Below are positions 7,728 to 15,567 of a stretch of 39,542 bases of DNA, piece after piece. The stretch is from Sulfitobacter sp. (GTDB lineage Bacteria; Pseudomonadota; Alphaproteobacteria; Rhodobacterales; Rhodobacteraceae). The stretch is from the NCBI GenBank assembly GCA_029252045.1, contig JAQXCD010000066.1, positions 1 through 39,542 on the forward strand, in the 5' to 3' direction. The notes beneath the pieces are model-generated. The model made no database searches and had not been told where the DNA came from. It saw nothing but the letters and a program-made list of their open reading frames with translations. Every line of letters starts with the position of its first letter. Position 1 is the stretch's first letter. The translations under genes and the position numbers were made by a program.

Positions 7728-10220
7728 ATGAAAAGCAACGTCAAAGCATTGGTCGTCGGCGGCGGGGCCGTTGGCACCTCAATCGCATATCATCTGGCCC
7801 GCGCCGGATGGGATGATGTGATGCTGCTGGAGCGCGACGAGCTGACGTCGGGCTCGACCTGGCATGCGGCGGGCCTGCTGCCCTATTTCAACATGTCTTT
7901 CGCGACGACTCACATCCATGACTATTCCATCAAGTTCTACAAAACTCTGGAAGAAGAGACAGGCCTGAATGCGGGCTTTGCCGTGGTCGGTAACTTGCGC
8001 ATGGCACAGACGGACGAGCGTATGGATGAATATATGCTATACGCCTCCACCGCCGAGACCTGCGGCGTGCCGTACGAGTGGATGACACCGGAGCAGATTA
8101 AAGCGAAATGGCCGCTGATCCGTACCGAAGACCTGAAAGGTGCGCTGTACCACCAGACAGACGGCTATATTAACCCTGCAGATGTCACCATGGCGATGGC
8201 CAAGGGCGCGCGCCAGCGTGGCGTGATGATTGAACGTAAATGGCAGGCTGACGCATTCCACTGGAATGGTGAGACGTGGGAAGTGACTTGCACCAAAATG
8301 GTCGAGAAGGGTGGCAACCTTGTCCCCTCGGACGAGCAGATGGTGATCACCGCCGAGCATGTTGTGACGGCTTCCGGAAACCACGCGCAGCGCACTGCAC
8401 AGATGTTGGGCATCAAGATGCCTGCGATCCCCGTCGAGCACCAGTTCATCGTGATGGATCAGGACCCCGAGCTGGTCAAGTTCCGTGCCGAAGGCAATGT
8501 TGAGCATCCCGTCATCCGTGACGCGGATGCGCAGTCTTACGTTCGCGAAGAGCGGGGCGGTTGGATTTTGGGTGTGTACGAGCCGAAAGCACCTGCGCGT
8601 TTTGAGTACGGTGTGCCGGACAGCTTCCGCGCCGATCTGTTCCAGCTGGATCTGGACCGGATCGAAGACCAGTATATGGCAATGAACCATCGCATCCCTT
8701 CGGCTGAAAGCTGCGGCCTGAAAGATGATTTCAACGGCCCGATCTGCTATACGCCGGATGGGAACCCGCTGGTGGGGCCTGCACCCGGTCTGCGCAACAT
8801 GTGGCTGGCCGAAGGTTTTTCCTTCGGGATCACGGCGGCGGGCGGTACGGGCTATTACCTTGCCCAGTTGATGGTCAACGGCGAGGCCGAGATCGACATG
8901 GCATCGCTGGACCCCAAACGCTACGGCGACTGGATGACCACCGAGTTTGCTGCGCGCAAGAACGAAGAGGCGTATGAGCACGTCTACATCCTGCACCACC
9001 CTGACGAAGAACGCCCTGCCTGCCGCCCGTTGCGCACATCACCAGCCTATGACCGCCAAGCCGCACGTGGTGCGCAATTTGGTTGGGTGAATGGGTGGGA
9101 GCGCCCGAACTACTACGCGCCGATGGGCTTTAACGACCATGACGCACGCAGCTTCCGCCGCGGCGGTTGGTGGCAGTACGCTGTGGAAGAGGCGAAAGCC
9201 GTGCGCGAAGGCGTAGGCCTGATTGACGCTACTGCCTTTACCAAACATGTCGTCAAAGGGCCCGGCGCGACTGCCTTTCTTGACTGGTTTACTTGCAATA
9301 AGCTGCCGTCCGTGGGCCGCATCAACCTCACCTATGCACTGACAGGGGCAGGCACAACACGCACGGAATACACTATCGTGCGTCTGGCGCAGGATGAATA
9401 TTATCTGGTGAGTGCGGGCGCCTGGACTGCCTATGACAGCGACTATCTGCGCAAGGCGATCGAGGATAAAGCGCCGGAGTTCGGCTATGTCGAATGCCAT
9501 GATGTCACGACACAGTGGGGTGTTTTCGCCATCGCAGGCCCCAAGTCGCGCGATGTTCTGAACGAGATCGTCAAGGATGCAAACCCCGACACGGTCCTGT
9601 CCAACAAGCGCTTCCCATGGCTGACCATGCGCAACATCGAGCTGGGCATGGTGCCTGTGCGCGCGATCCGCGTGGCCTATACGGGCGAGTTGGGTTGGGA
9701 ATTGCACCACCCGATCGAGATGCAGAACCACCTGTTTGATCTGTTGGACAAGGCGGGCGAAAAGCACGGCATGAAGCTGGTGGGCGCGCGCGCGCAGAAC
9801 TGGCTGCGTCAGGAAAAATCCTATCGTGCCTTCGGTACCGAGCTGGGCCGTGACGCGACCCCGCTTGAGGCTGATCTGCCGCGTTTTGTTGATATGAACA
9901 AGGACTTCCATGGCAAGCAGGCGATGGCGGACCATGGCATCAATGCGAAATGTGTGACGCTGCTGATCGACGGGCCTGCGGACGCTGATCCGTGGGGCCG
10001 CGAAGTGCTGTATCACGGCGACACGCGCGTGGGACGTCTGACATCGGGTGGCTATTCGGTAGCTTTTGGTAAATCCATCGGCATGGGCTATGTGAAGCCT
10101 GAAATTGCTGTTGTTGGAACTAAACTGAAGGTCAAGATGTTCGACCAGCTGTGGGATGCCGAGATTGTCGAGGACAGCCCCTATGATCCGAAAAACACCA
10201 CCATTCGCGTGGACGGCTAA
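7728..10220 (+). CDS. FAD-dependent dimethylglycine/sarcosine dehydrogenase-like protein with GcvT domain
   Basis: An 830-aa two-part flavoprotein of the dimethylglycine dehydrogenase family, which oxidatively removes an N-methyl group from methylated glycines and hands the one-carbon unit to tetrahydrofolate. The N-terminal half is a DAO-type oxidase (VVGGGAVGTSIAYHL at residues 9-23; SGSTWHAAG, where His46 matches the residue that carries covalent FAD in family members). A short FAO-M linker follows at about 370-430. The C-terminal half is a GcvT-like aminomethyltransferase domain (GLIDATAFTKHVVKGPGA; YTGELGWELH) plus its C-terminal barrel (TSGGYSVAFGKSIGMGYV). ATG 7728 (MKSNVKALVVGGG) is chosen; an in-frame TTG at 7680 would only add a non-conserved tail. 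It is monocistronic, ending before a hairpin. The exact methylated substrate is unknown. Confidence 0.9.
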   Translation: MKSNVKALVVGGGAVGTSIAYHLARAGWDDVMLLERDELTSGSTWHAAGLLPYFNMSFATTHIHDYSIKFYKTLEEETGLNAGFAVVGNLRMAQTDERMDEYMLYASTAETCGVPYEWMTPEQIKAKWPLIRTEDLKGALYHQTDGYINPADVTMAMAKGARQRGVMIERKWQADAFHWNGETWEVTCTKMVEKGGNLVPSDEQMVITAEHVVTASGNHAQRTAQMLGIKMPAIPVEHQFIVMDQDPELVKFRAEGNVEHPVIRDADAQSYVREERGGWILGVYEPKAPARFEYGVPDSFRADLFQLDLDRIEDQYMAMNHRIPSAESCGLKDDFNGPICYTPDGNPLVGPAPGLRNMWLAEGFSFGITAAGGTGYYLAQLMVNGEAEIDMASLDPKRYGDWMTTEFAARKNEEAYEHVYILHHPDEERPACRPLRTSPAYDRQAARGAQFGWVNGWERPNYYAPMGFNDHDARSFRRGGWWQYAVEEAKAVREGVGLIDATAFTKHVVKGPGATAFLDWFTCNKLPSVGRINLTYALTGAGTTRTEYTIVRLAQDEYYLVSAGAWTAYDSDYLRKAIEDKAPEFGYVECHDVTTQWGVFAIAGPKSRDVLNEIVKDANPDTVLSNKRFPWLTMRNIELGMVPVRAIRVAYTGELGWELHHPIEMQNHLFDLLDKAGEKHGMKLVGARAQNWLRQEKSYRAFGTELGRDATPLEADLPRFVDMNKDFHGKQAMADHGINAKCVTLLIDGPADADPWGREVLYHGDTRVGRLTSGGYSVAFGKSIGMGYVKPEIAVVGTKLKVKMFDQLWDAEIVEDSPYDPKNTTIRVDG

Positions 10221-10229
10221 CAACACTCA

Positions 10230-10257
10230 GCACCGCTGCCGTTTCAGGCGGCGGTGC
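10230..10257 (+). terminator. Convergent-gene terminator hairpin
   Basis: An 11-bp stem GCACCGCTGCC / GGCGGCGGTGC (one G-T wobble) with loop GTTTCA begins nine bases after the stop of the dimethylglycine-dehydrogenase-like gene. It overlaps the last codons of the convergent HNH gene, whose stop is within the loop. There is no strong T-run, so termination may be weak, but position and stem strength support a shared 3' end. Confidence 0.55.
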
Positions 10258-10996
10258 TCATTGCTTGCATCCGTTGACGGTGATGATCAAGAAACGCGGG
10301 GTCAGGCAGGAATTTTTCAGGCAGCTTAATTTGGCTGTGAATGCCTCGGCTGAGGATTTTTTTCGTCTCTGGCGGTATATCTGCTGCGATGATCATGCGG
10401 TAATCATCGTCAAACGAGATGAGATGTCTGTCAAAAGCCCGGTCATGCAGCGCATTTAGGCAAATCCCGTTAGTCGGATTCAATCTTAGATTAACGTCTT
10501 CCTGCCAACCGATGATATGGCTTGCATTTAATAGTCTTGAATCCTCGACGCCGGTCAGGGCGCATTTCCCGCGATAGCTTGTCAGGATCATATCGCGGAA
10601 AAACGCCTGACCCCGGCGGATTTTTGTGACGGCTGTGCGGGTTTCATCTTGCTTGGATTCCCACGCAACCCGTGCAGTTTCTGAAAATCCGGGCTGTGGG
10701 GCAGCGGTTGTTTGCGCCTCGTAGGCGGCAACCACCGGTGCAGGGTCTTGCAAAAACGCGGCCCACACGCGGCGGTCTGTTGCGGATGCGTTTCCCATGC
10801 CTTTTTGCGGCAAGCTATCGTCAAGCGCAGCGAGATTGGCAAGCTTCAAAGCAACAGCAGATGGTGTCCTCCCGATCCTCGCGGCCAGCGCCCTGACTTG
10901 GGTATTAGGCTGATCGAACTGAGCGAAAGGCAATCGTAGGTAAAGTGCAAGCGCTTCGCCTACTTCGCGATCATCCCAGTTGCGCCGCGCTGTCAT
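10244..10996 (-). CDS. HNH endonuclease
   Basis: A 250-aa protein with an HNH nuclease domain of the HNH_2 kind in its C-terminal half. Cys145 (KCALTG), His160 (LLNASHIIGW), Asn176 (NPTNGICLN) and His184 (ALHDRAFD) give the expected zinc-finger/ββα-metal arrangement, followed by HLISFDDDYRM. The N-terminal 60 residues (NWDDREVGEALALYLRL...IGRTPSAVALKLANLAALD) look like a small helical DNA-binding module that commonly precedes this HNH type. It is the last gene of a minus-strand run, starting nine bases after the stop of the broken muramidase gene. Function may be DNA cleavage in defence or repair, but no methyltransferase partner is adjacent, so a classical restriction system is not shown. 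Confidence 0.8.
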   Translation of the reverse strand: MTARRNWDDREVGEALALYLRLPFAQFDQPNTQVRALAARIGRTPSAVALKLANLAALDDSLPQKGMGNASATDRRVWAAFLQDPAPVVAAYEAQTTAAPQPGFSETARVAWESKQDETRTAVTKIRRGQAFFRDMILTSYRGKCALTGVEDSRLLNASHIIGWQEDVNLRLNPTNGICLNALHDRAFDRHLISFDDDYRMIIAADIPPETKKILSRGIHSQIKLPEKFLPDPAFLDHHRQRMQAMSTAA

Positions 10997-11005
10997 TGGA
11001 GAGCC

Positions 11006-11791
11006 TCAGTTCAACGTTCGTGCGGCCAACCATGCAGTCCATTCAGCGGGCGTGCCGGAGAACGCGTTCAGGTCCACTTCGCCTTTGATCCCGTCAATCA
11101 AGCCTGTGGCTGAATACTGCCAAAAGCGCCAGCTTTGCCCCGGAAAGGTCTCGCGCGGTGTCTTGGCGGTTGTACGCAGCCAGTACTCATACCCTTTGAA
11201 ACCGGCCAGTCTGTTTTCTTCATAAAAGCGCGGAGTAGTGTAGATGATCGGGCGTTGACCGTAATGCGCCTCAATAATCTTCAGCCAGCGGCGCATCTCG
11301 TCCTGTACAACGCGGGCTTCGGGGCGACGGTGTGCACAAGTTGGTGAGAACGGGTTCCACTCCATGTCCAGCATGGGCGGCAACATGCCAACGCTGCGCG
11401 GAACATTCTCGATGAACTAGCGGGCCTGCACTTCGGGTGTCGTGCCGAAATAATAGAAGTGGTAGGCGCCCCGCGCCACGCCGGCCTTACCCGCACCGCG
11501 CCAGTGGCTCTTGAACATCGGGTCCAGAAGGTCACCGCCTTCGGTCGCCTTGAGGAAAGCAAAGTTCACACCATTTCGGCGCGCAGTCGTCCAATTAATA
11601 CTGGTCTGGAAACGTGCGGCATCAATACCGTGAACGGCAAAACGCGAGGGCGCGGGCTGTTTGAAATCCACCGGATCGGCATCGCGGAAATTTGGCGCAA
11701 TCGCGGCACCGATGGGTGCAGGTTTGTCATTTCCACCGCAGGCGGCCAGTAGGGAGAAAAGTGCAATCGTCAGGGCTGCGCGAATTTTCAT
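11006..11791 (-). pseudogene. GH25 muramidase lipoprotein interrupted by amber codon
   Basis: Reads as a 261-codon glycoside hydrolase family 25 (lysozyme-like) lipoprotein with a TAG at codon 125 (bases 11417-11419). Codons 1-124 hold a lipoprotein signal (LLAACGG, Cys18 as lipidation site) and the start of the GH25 barrel (HGIDAARFQ with Asp57; FAFLKATEGG). In the same frame, codons 126-261 continue with FIENVPRS, the catalytic strand LDMEW (Asp142, Glu144), IIYTTPRFYEEN and WRFWQYSATG. Nothing else is disrupted. A tryptophan TGG would be expected at codon 125 from the family pattern, so a single G-to-A change explains the stop. The first ATG overlaps the stop of the DUF938 gene (ATGA). Without read-through or reinitiation (ATG at 11386) the product lacks its catalytic residues. 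Intact family members hydrolyse peptidoglycan. Confidence 0.88.
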
Positions 11792-12444
11792 GTTGTCTCC
11801 GGTTGGGTAATAAAACTCAGGTTATTGGCAGGCATTTCACGCACCTCTGTCACGGTCAATCGGGAAGAAACCAATACCTGACGAACCCAATCATCATTCT
11901 TGTAACCGATTTCGGGGTCGGCTGCACAGAGTTCACCGTGGAATTTTCGGTCCCCCTCAGAGGTCAGGACACCTGCGCGCATAAACGGGCCGTATATCAC
12001 CAGCCTGCCTGTCGGGGTCAGCGCTTGTGCGGCTTCTTGCAGGACGGTCTGTGCTGCGTCTCGTGGGATGAGGTGGAGAAGGTTGCCCAGATAAATCAGA
12101 TCATAAGGAGTGTGGCTTGTGCCCCACCCGCTGCACGCCGCGTTTAGAATTGTGGCGGGGTATAAATTGGGCAAGCCCGCCGCTGTAGCATAGGCATCAA
12201 TGCTCGCCAGCCGGTCAGGAGCGATTTCTGTCGGATACCACCGTAGTGCGGGCAGGGCGGCCGCAAAGGCTGTCACATGCTGACCAGTTCCCGAGGCAAT
12301 CTCCAAAGTGCGGCCATGCGCAGGGGCAACCGCCTCCAGCAGCGCCAGAATAGCGGGCACATTCCGCTCTGCTGACGGGGCGAATAGTTTGCCTTGCTCC
12401 AACGGCAGCGCGACGCTGGCGCTGGGCGGCAACTTGCCCGTCAA
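11788..12444 (-). CDS. DUF938 SAM-dependent methyltransferase-like protein
   Basis: A 218-aa protein of the DUF938 family, which has a class I methyltransferase fold. SAM-binding motif I is seen as TLEIASGTGQHV (about residues 46-57), motif II region as WYPTEIAPD, and the post-motif strand as YDLIYLGNLLHLIP. The N-terminal signature KLFAPSAERNVPAIL and the ending RLVIYGPF...GVLTSEGDRKFH are characteristic of DUF938. The methyl acceptor is unknown. The only available start is a TTG at 12444 that overlaps the stop of the preceding gene (TTGA), with AGG nine bases upstream, suggesting translation is coupled to that gene. Its own stop overlaps the GH25 start. Confidence 0.82.
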   Translation of the reverse strand: MTGKLPPSASVALPLEQGKLFAPSAERNVPAILALLEAVAPAHGRTLEIASGTGQHVTAFAAALPALRWYPTEIAPDRLASIDAYATAAGLPNLYPATILNAACSGWGTSHTPYDLIYLGNLLHLIPRDAAQTVLQEAAQALTPTGRLVIYGPFMRAGVLTSEGDRKFHGELCAADPEIGYKNDDWVRQVLVSSRLTVTEVREMPANNLSFITQPETT

Positions 12445-13514
12445 TTGCGCAGCCTGTCGGGGGTGAGAGCGGCAATTGTTTTGCTATCAAGCACGGGTTT
12501 ACGCCCCATAACCAGATCAGCCACCAATGCCGAAGCTGCGGGTGAAGTCTGGAACCCGTATCCGCCCTGACCGGCACACCAGACAAAATCAGGCACCTCG
12601 TGGTCGCGGCCCAGCACCAGTGTGCGGTCGGGCGCAAAACTGCGCAGCCCTGCCCAAGTGGCGATAGGGCGGGTGACGGGCACAGCAACCATTTGTTGGT
12701 AGCGGTCCAGCCCCTCGGCCAGCGTCATGTCATCGGCGAAAGCGTCATGCGGGTGGCTTACCTCTTCCTCTGCGGGAGAGATCAGCAGCGCGCCTGCATC
12801 AGGTTTGGCATACCACGACTCGTTGACGCCAAAGAACATCGGCCATTTGGATACGTCATGCCCACCGGGTGACGCAATACGCGCCATCGAGCGGCGGTAG
12901 GGAGTGATACCCAAAGGCGCTACACCCGCGATGCCCGCGATCAGATCGGCCCACGCGCCTGCTGCGTTCACAAGCGTTCCTGCGTGATAATCCCCGCCGG
13001 CCTGCACATGCCAGCCCCCTGCATCGCGCTGGATATTTGTCACAACAGCATCGGTGATCACCTGCCCGCCGTTGGCGCGCAGCGTCCGGATGAAATCCTG
13101 CATCAAACGGTCTGTATCAATGTCGAATGCGTCGGCGTGATAACCCGCAAAGGCCACCTTGTCAGCATCAAGGATCGGGACCATCTCACAGGCCTCACGC
13201 GGGGATATCTGATCCACGCCCATGTGGTCTGCATCTGCCAGAAAGGCGTCCTTTTCTCCGGCTTCGGCAATGATCATCAGGCCGCGCTGGGACAGATACC
13301 CACCTTCTTGAAAATGCGCCATGCTGGCGCGGTTCAGCGCCTGCACAGACAGCGCGCCATAGTTCTCCTCGATCAGCGCGGCAGAACGGCCTGAGGTGTG
13401 GTAGCCGGTGACGCTCTCCATCTCCAGCACAGTCACCCGCGCATCTGCGGACAGTCGCGCGGCGGCGGAAAGGCCAGCAATGCCGCCTCCGATGACGATG
13501 ATATCGCTGTTCAT
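12441..13514 (-). CDS. DAO-family FAD oxidoreductase (D-arginine dehydrogenase-like)
   Basis: A 357-aa flavoprotein of the D-amino acid oxidase/dehydrogenase superfamily. The FAD-binding loop IIVIGGGIAGLSAAARLS opens the protein, followed by EMESVTGYHTSGRSAAL, which resembles the flavin-contacting segment of Pseudomonas D-arginine dehydrogenase (DauA). The second dinucleotide-contact region is VNAAGAWAD and the C-terminal flavin loop is WCAGQGGYGFQTSPAAS. Family enzymes oxidise D-amino acids or N-methyl amino acids to imino acids. The exact substrate is not certain; the D-arginine-like label rests on local motif similarity. The ATG at 13514 overlaps the stop of the aldo/keto reductase by four bases (ATGA). 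Confidence 0.83.
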   Translation of the reverse strand: MNSDIIVIGGGIAGLSAAARLSADARVTVLEMESVTGYHTSGRSAALIEENYGALSVQALNRASMAHFQEGGYLSQRGLMIIAEAGEKDAFLADADHMGVDQISPREACEMVPILDADKVAFAGYHADAFDIDTDRLMQDFIRTLRANGGQVITDAVVTNIQRDAGGWHVQAGGDYHAGTLVNAAGAWADLIAGIAGVAPLGITPYRRSMARIASPGGHDVSKWPMFFGVNESWYAKPDAGALLISPAEEEVSHPHDAFADDMTLAEGLDRYQQMVAVPVTRPIATWAGLRSFAPDRTLVLGRDHEVPDFVWCAGQGGYGFQTSPAASALVADLVMGRKPVLDSKTIAALTPDRLRN

Positions 13515-14446
13515 TGCTCTTCTGCCCGGTCAGTGGCCGGCGGGGGTGCCGGAACAAGTGCGGCCAGTTTGGAATAAAGCGCAGGAGACATCTTATACTC
13601 CAATGCGGACAGCGAGGGCGCCAGCTGCGCGGCGGAGCGTGCGGAAATGATTGGTGTCGGCTCGGTTGGATGTGCCGCTGCCCATGCCACTGCAAGGGTC
13701 GCAGGATGGACACCTTCACGGGCAGCAATTGCGCTCAGTTGTTCTGCAGCGCCATGCATATAGTCAAACCGGTAGCGCGCGGCATAGCGGTCATCTTCGG
13801 TCAGACGGCCCGTGCCGCCGCCTGCGTATTTGCCTGTCAGCAATCCGCCCCCCAGCGGCGAATAAGGCGCGCAGAGCATGCCGTAATCTTGCGCCATCGG
13901 CAGAATTTCAACCTCGGCCTGACGTTTGACAACGTTATACATCGGTTGGATCAGGGCTATTTCCAGATCGAACTTGGCCGCGATATGTGCGGCCTTGGCA
14001 GCCTGCCATGCGGAAAAGTTTGAAATGCCCACATGGCGGATGATGCCGCGCGCGCGCAAATCCGCCATCGCCTGAAAGCTGTGGTGCATGTCTGTATCCG
14101 CGTCAAAGCGGTGCAGATAGAGCGCATCAATCACGTCGATCTTCATGCGCTTCAGGGATGTCTCGGCAGAGCTGCGGATATTCTCGGGGGTGGCGCCACC
14201 TGTGTAAGCCGCCTTGGTTGCGATGATCAGCCTATCACGGTGAGGTTTAACCATCTCGCCCAGCAAGGTTTCTGATGCACCATCGGTGTAAACATGGGCG
14301 GTGTCAAAATGGGTGATTCCCGCCTCAACTGCGGCGTCAAACATCGCGTGTGACTGGGCGGCATCTGCGCGGCCGCCAAATTGCATGGTGCCAAACGCAA
14401 GGCGGCTGGCGCGGGTGCCATCAAGGCTTGTGATTGAATGTGTCAT
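13511..14446 (-). CDS. Aldo/keto reductase
   Basis: A 311-aa NADPH-dependent aldo/keto reductase with a TIM-barrel fold. The catalytic tetrad is complete: Asp48 and Tyr53 in HFDTAHVYTDG, Lys78 in IIATKAAY and His112 in LYLHRFD. Cofactor-binding segments RHVGISNFSAW, PYSPLGGGLLTGKY and ISARSAAQL are in the expected order. Length fits the family (about 310-330). The C-terminus is proline-rich. It is the first gene of a coupled minus-strand run that continues into the DAO-family enzyme, and the pairing suggests redox handling of the same small molecule, although the substrate cannot be read from the sequence. Confidence 0.88.
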   Translation of the reverse strand: MTHSITSLDGTRASRLAFGTMQFGGRADAAQSHAMFDAAVEAGITHFDTAHVYTDGASETLLGEMVKPHRDRLIIATKAAYTGGATPENIRSSAETSLKRMKIDVIDALYLHRFDADTDMHHSFQAMADLRARGIIRHVGISNFSAWQAAKAAHIAAKFDLEIALIQPMYNVVKRQAEVEILPMAQDYGMLCAPYSPLGGGLLTGKYAGGGTGRLTEDDRYAARYRFDYMHGAAEQLSAIAAREGVHPATLAVAWAAAHPTEPTPIISARSAAQLAPSLSALEYKMSPALYSKLAALVPAPPPATDRAEEQ

Positions 14447-14493
14447 GCCTATTTGGTGGCACCCTTGCGGGGGCTTGGCAATGGGGCAGGCGG

Positions 14494-15102
14494 CTATACT
14501 CCGCCTTTTTCCACTGCACGGATGTAAGCGGGCCGTGCTTCCAACATGTCAACAAACGCGGCCAGCTTGGGATAGGCTGCGCGCCGCTCCATCCGCATGG
14601 CGATTTGCGCGGGAAAGCTGAGCATAATGTCGGTGGCCGACAGATCATCCAGCACAAAATGGCCTGACGGGCGGATCACATTCTCCATATAGGAAAAATG
14701 GTTGTCCAGCTCGGCGGTGATGCGCGGATGCAGCGGCGCGCCTGCCTCACCCAGTTTGCCCACATAGAGATTCAGCAGAATCGGTGTCATGGCAGAGCCT
14801 TCGGCGAAATGCATCAGCTCCAGATGGCGCATATGCGCCGGGGTGCTGGCACCAGGGATCATCTGCGGCGCGTATTTGCTGCAGAGCAGCTCGGTTATCG
14901 CTGCGCTCTCGGTGATCATCTCGCCATCCATCTCGATCAAGGGAGACTTGCCCAGCGGGTGCAGCTTGCGCAGGGCGTCCGGGGCCAGATTGATCTTGGC
15001 ATCCCGTTCGTGCAGGACAAAATCATAGGGCGCGCCGATCTCCTCCAAGAGCCAGAGAATGCGGAGCGAGCGGGACCTGTTGAGGTGATGCAATGTGATC
15101 AT
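14494..15102 (-). CDS. Glutathione S-transferase
   Basis: A 202-aa cytosolic glutathione S-transferase. The thioredoxin-like N-terminal domain has the start HHLNRSRSLRILWLLEEIG, the cis-proline segment GKSPLIEMDG and the glutathione-contact motif ITESAAI. The helical C-terminal domain carries FVLDDLSATDIMLSFP, the conserved N-capping box/hydrophobic staple region. It would conjugate glutathione to electrophiles or act as a glutathione peroxidase/lyase; the class is not assigned. The gene is 47 bases upstream (in minus orientation) of the aldo/keto reductase and divergent from ectC with 72 bases between starts. No strong ribosome site is seen before its ATG. Confidence 0.88.
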   Translation of the reverse strand: MITLHHLNRSRSLRILWLLEEIGAPYDFVLHERDAKINLAPDALRKLHPLGKSPLIEMDGEMITESAAITELLCSKYAPQMIPGASTPAHMRHLELMHFAEGSAMTPILLNLYVGKLGEAGAPLHPRITAELDNHFSYMENVIRPSGHFVLDDLSATDIMLSFPAQIAMRMERRAAYPKLAAFVDMLEARPAYIRAVEKGGV

Positions 15103-15174
15103 GGGATTAGCTTAGATCGTTTGCACCGCCCCGCAAAGCGCGCCAATGTGTATATGACGCAACGGGAGTGCATT

Positions 15175-15567
15175 ATGATTATAGCAGATAAGCAGAACCT
15201 CACAGGGACCTCACGGGACGCAAGCGGGCCGGGCTGGGAGAGCCTCCGGCTATTGGTGCGATCCGACGGGATGGGGTTTTCTATGACCGAAACGCGCGTG
15301 CTTCCGGGCGCAGTTTTGCGCCTGCAATACAAACACCACATCGAGGCGTGTTATTGCATCGGCGGCGCGGGTGAGGTGGTTGAGCTGGACAGCGGCAAGG
15401 TCCATCCCATTCACGCAGGCGTCCTCTATGCGCCCAATGCACATGATCTGCACGAAGTCCACGTGCCCGCAGGTGGTGAGGCGCTGCATCTGATCTGTGT
15501 TTTCTCACCCGGACTGGAAGGCACCGAAGTTCACGGCCCCGATGGCAGTTATCCGGCGGCCGACTAG
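15175..15567 (+). CDS. ectC: L-ectoine synthase, solitary
   Basis: A 130-aa cupin that matches ectoine synthase along its entire length; the enzyme cyclises N-gamma-acetyl-L-2,4-diaminobutyrate to the compatible solute ectoine. Characterised EctC proteins bind iron through Glu57, Tyr85 and His93, and this protein has Glu57 (HHIEACY), Tyr85 (GVLYAPN) and His93 (HDLHEV) at the same numbers. Trp21, Arg25, Thr40 and Tyr52, described as substrate contacts, are also present, as is the tail VFSPGLEG...[11 protein letters not shown]. The ATG at 15175 has GGGAG six bases upstream. No ectA, ectB or ask_ect gene is adjacent. Its TAG stop overlaps the stop of the convergent amidohydrolase gene. Confidence 0.88.
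   Translation: MIIADKQNLTGTSRDASGPGWESLRLLVRSDGMGFSMTETRVLPGAVLRLQYKHHIEACYCIGGAGEVVELDSGKVHPIHAGVLYAPNAHDLHEVHVPAGGEALHLICVFSPGLEGTEVHGPDGSYPAAD

Noticed and set aside
9039-10226. 395-codon frame antisense to the dimethylglycine-dehydrogenase-like gene
   Set aside because: Shadow of a complete two-domain flavoprotein; no motif of its own.
11006-11791. Two separate small genes for the muramidase halves
   Set aside because: Both halves lie in the same reading frame, contain consecutive parts of one GH25 domain, and the second has no ribosome site or signal peptide.
14698-15174. N-terminal extension of the ectC frame by about 159 codons
   Set aside because: The extension is antisense to the glutathione S-transferase gene; EctC proteins are about 130 aa and the ATG at 15175 has a good ribosome site.
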